In this document: one piece after another, positions 17,020 to 17,614 of the stretch | Numbering within the stretch: position 1 is the first letter of the stretch | Layout of the letters: every line of letters starts with the position of its first letter | NCBI GenBank assembly: GCA_024643945.1 | Contig: JAHELX010000052.1 | Coordinates: 1-17,614 of the forward strand | Reading direction: 5' to 3' | DNA length: 17,614 nt | Source: Anaerolineales bacterium | GTDB taxonomy: Bacteria > Chloroflexota > Anaerolineae > 4572-78 > NAK82 | Notes under the pieces: generated by a model | The model's input: the letters and a program-made list of their open reading frames with translations, nothing else | What the model was told of the DNA's origin: nothing | Database searches by the model: none | Made by a program: the position numbers and the translations under genes

Positions 17020-17391
17020 ATGACACCAAGAGGCAGAGGGCGAGGCCGCCGCCGACGGGTGATGAGCTTTCTCCAACCATGTTTGTTGGTGATGCTCCAT
17101 CGGGGAGAAGCTCACGGTTACAGTTTGCTAAACGGCCTGGATGAATTCGGTTTTAATCTGGACCGGTTGGACCCCAGCCTGGTATATCGTGCCCTGCACG
17201 ATATGGAAGCCGCCAAGCTGGTCACGTCGGAATGGGGAGACGAGAGCCAGGGACCGCAGCGCCGTGTATATCGCATCACCGGGGAAGGTGAACAAGCCTT
17301 GACGCAGTGGGTGGCAGACCTGCGTCGAACTCGCCAGGAAATAGACTACTTGCTGAGTGCCTTCGAGGAAGTTGCACATCCAAGAGCGTAG
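17020..17391 (+). CDS. PadR-family transcriptional regulator
   Basis: A 123-residue winged-helix regulator. After a very basic N-terminus (RGRGRGRRRR, residues 4-13) come the PadR motifs: LQPCLLVMLHRGEAHGYSLL (18-37), DPSLVYRALHDMEAAKLVTS (51-70) and the wing GPQRRVYRITGEG (78-90), then a dimerisation helix (about 91-118). PadR proteins repress their own and neighbouring genes until a small ligand binds. The promoter upstream carries a perfect dyad that fits autoregulation. The next gene, 50 bases on and in the same direction, encodes a NifX-like domain protein, so the two may form one unit; the ligand is unknown. Confidence 0.93.
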   Translation: MTPRGRGRGRRRRVMSFLQPCLLVMLHRGEAHGYSLLNGLDEFGFNLDRLDPSLVYRALHDMEAAKLVTSEWGDESQGPQRRVYRITGEGEQALTQWVADLRRTRQEIDYLLSAFEEVAHPRA

Positions 17392-17395
17392 ATAA

Positions 17396-17410
17396 TTCCC
17401 TTTTAGGGAA
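17396..17410 (+). repeat. Small hairpin between padR and the NifX-like gene
   Basis: TTCCCT (17396-17401), TTT loop, AGGGAA (17405-17410). It starts 4 bases after the padR stop and is followed by AAGAATTTTTCC. The stem is too short and A-rich downstream for a confident terminator; it might partly attenuate read-through into the next gene. Confidence 0.4.
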
Positions 17411-17441
17411 AAGAATTTTTCCAACAAGGAGAATAAAATCA

Positions 17442-17614
17442 ATGCGTATTGCAATTTCAGCAGAGAACAAAGATGGTCTGAATAGCCTGATTAGCCCCCA
17501 TTTTGGTCGATGTCCTTGCTTCATATTAGTTGATGTGGAGGGGCAGGAAGTCAAAGCGGTCACCGCAGTGGACAATCCCTTCTACGGCAACCACGCGCCG
17601 GGCCAGGTACCGGC
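17442..17614 (+). CDS. NifB/NifX-type dinitrogenase iron-molybdenum cofactor domain protein (3' end cut by window edge)
   Basis: The first 57 codons are visible. MRIAISAENK starts the fold, and SPHFGRCPCFILVDV with the following acidic segment is the signature of the NifX/NifB-C-terminal Fe-Mo-cofactor-binding family (RNase H-like fold); NPFYGNHAPGQ continues it. Stand-alone proteins of this type occur in many anaerobes without nitrogenase and often sit beside MinD/ParA-like ATPase genes; their role is not settled, and metal-cluster binding is inferred. Cys24 and Cys26 in GRCPC are possible metal ligands. AAGGAG lies 11 bases before the ATG. It follows padR by 50 bases. Whether nif genes or Mrp-like ATPase genes follow cannot be seen. 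Confidence 0.85.
   Translation, partial: MRIAISAENKDGLNSLISPHFGRCPCFILVDVEGQEVKAVTAVDNPFYGNHAPGQVP

Overview
The window (about 17.6 kb) looks like chromosomal core DNA of a Chloroflexota bacterium, probably Anaerolineae or a relative. This is inferred from protein style and gene order, not from a database search. Pointers are a Pro/Thr-rich SH3 plus TolB-propeller lipoprotein, an mreB/mbl-type gene ending the atp operon, a Rex repressor, a PadR regulator beside a NifX-like Fe-Mo-cofactor-domain gene, and moderately high GC. No CRISPR array, tRNA, rRNA, transposase or phage gene was recognised.

Left block (1-5582, minus strand): a compact five-gene operon reading Yip1 membrane protein, HlyD/MacA-type membrane-fusion protein, MacB/LolD-type ATPase, FtsX/MacB-type permease, then an SH3/beta-propeller lipoprotein cut by the window edge. 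The first four match the order of Bacillus subtilis yknWXYZ, a Yip1-assisted ABC exporter that protects the cell against a secreted toxic peptide. The lipoprotein is an extra, fifth member. A near-consensus promoter (5753-5781) drives the operon through a leader that contains a terminator-like hairpin.

Middle (5583-6878): a 441-bp divergent control region, then rex on the plus strand (NADH/NAD+-sensing repressor) with its own extended -10 promoter. A large nested inverted repeat spans the rex stop codon. A 15-bp-stem terminator separates rex from the convergent mreB.

Right-centre (6879-15392, minus strand): a full F1Fo ATP synthase operon in classical order, atpZ-atpB-atpE-atpF-atpH-atpA-atpG-atpD-atpC, with an Mbl-like mreB 12 bp after atpC and the terminator after mreB. 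The c-subunit ring site indicates proton coupling. The operon promoter (15531-15559) lies just behind fabF and is flanked by repeats that may be operators.

Right end (15567-17614): fabF (beta-ketoacyl-ACP synthase II, minus strand) diverges from a padR-family gene, whose -10 box sits in a perfect 9-bp inverted repeat (probable auto-operator). A NifX/NifB-type Fe-Mo-cofactor-domain gene follows and runs off the window. Four of the five promoters found have a 17-bp spacer plus an extended -10 (TGN).
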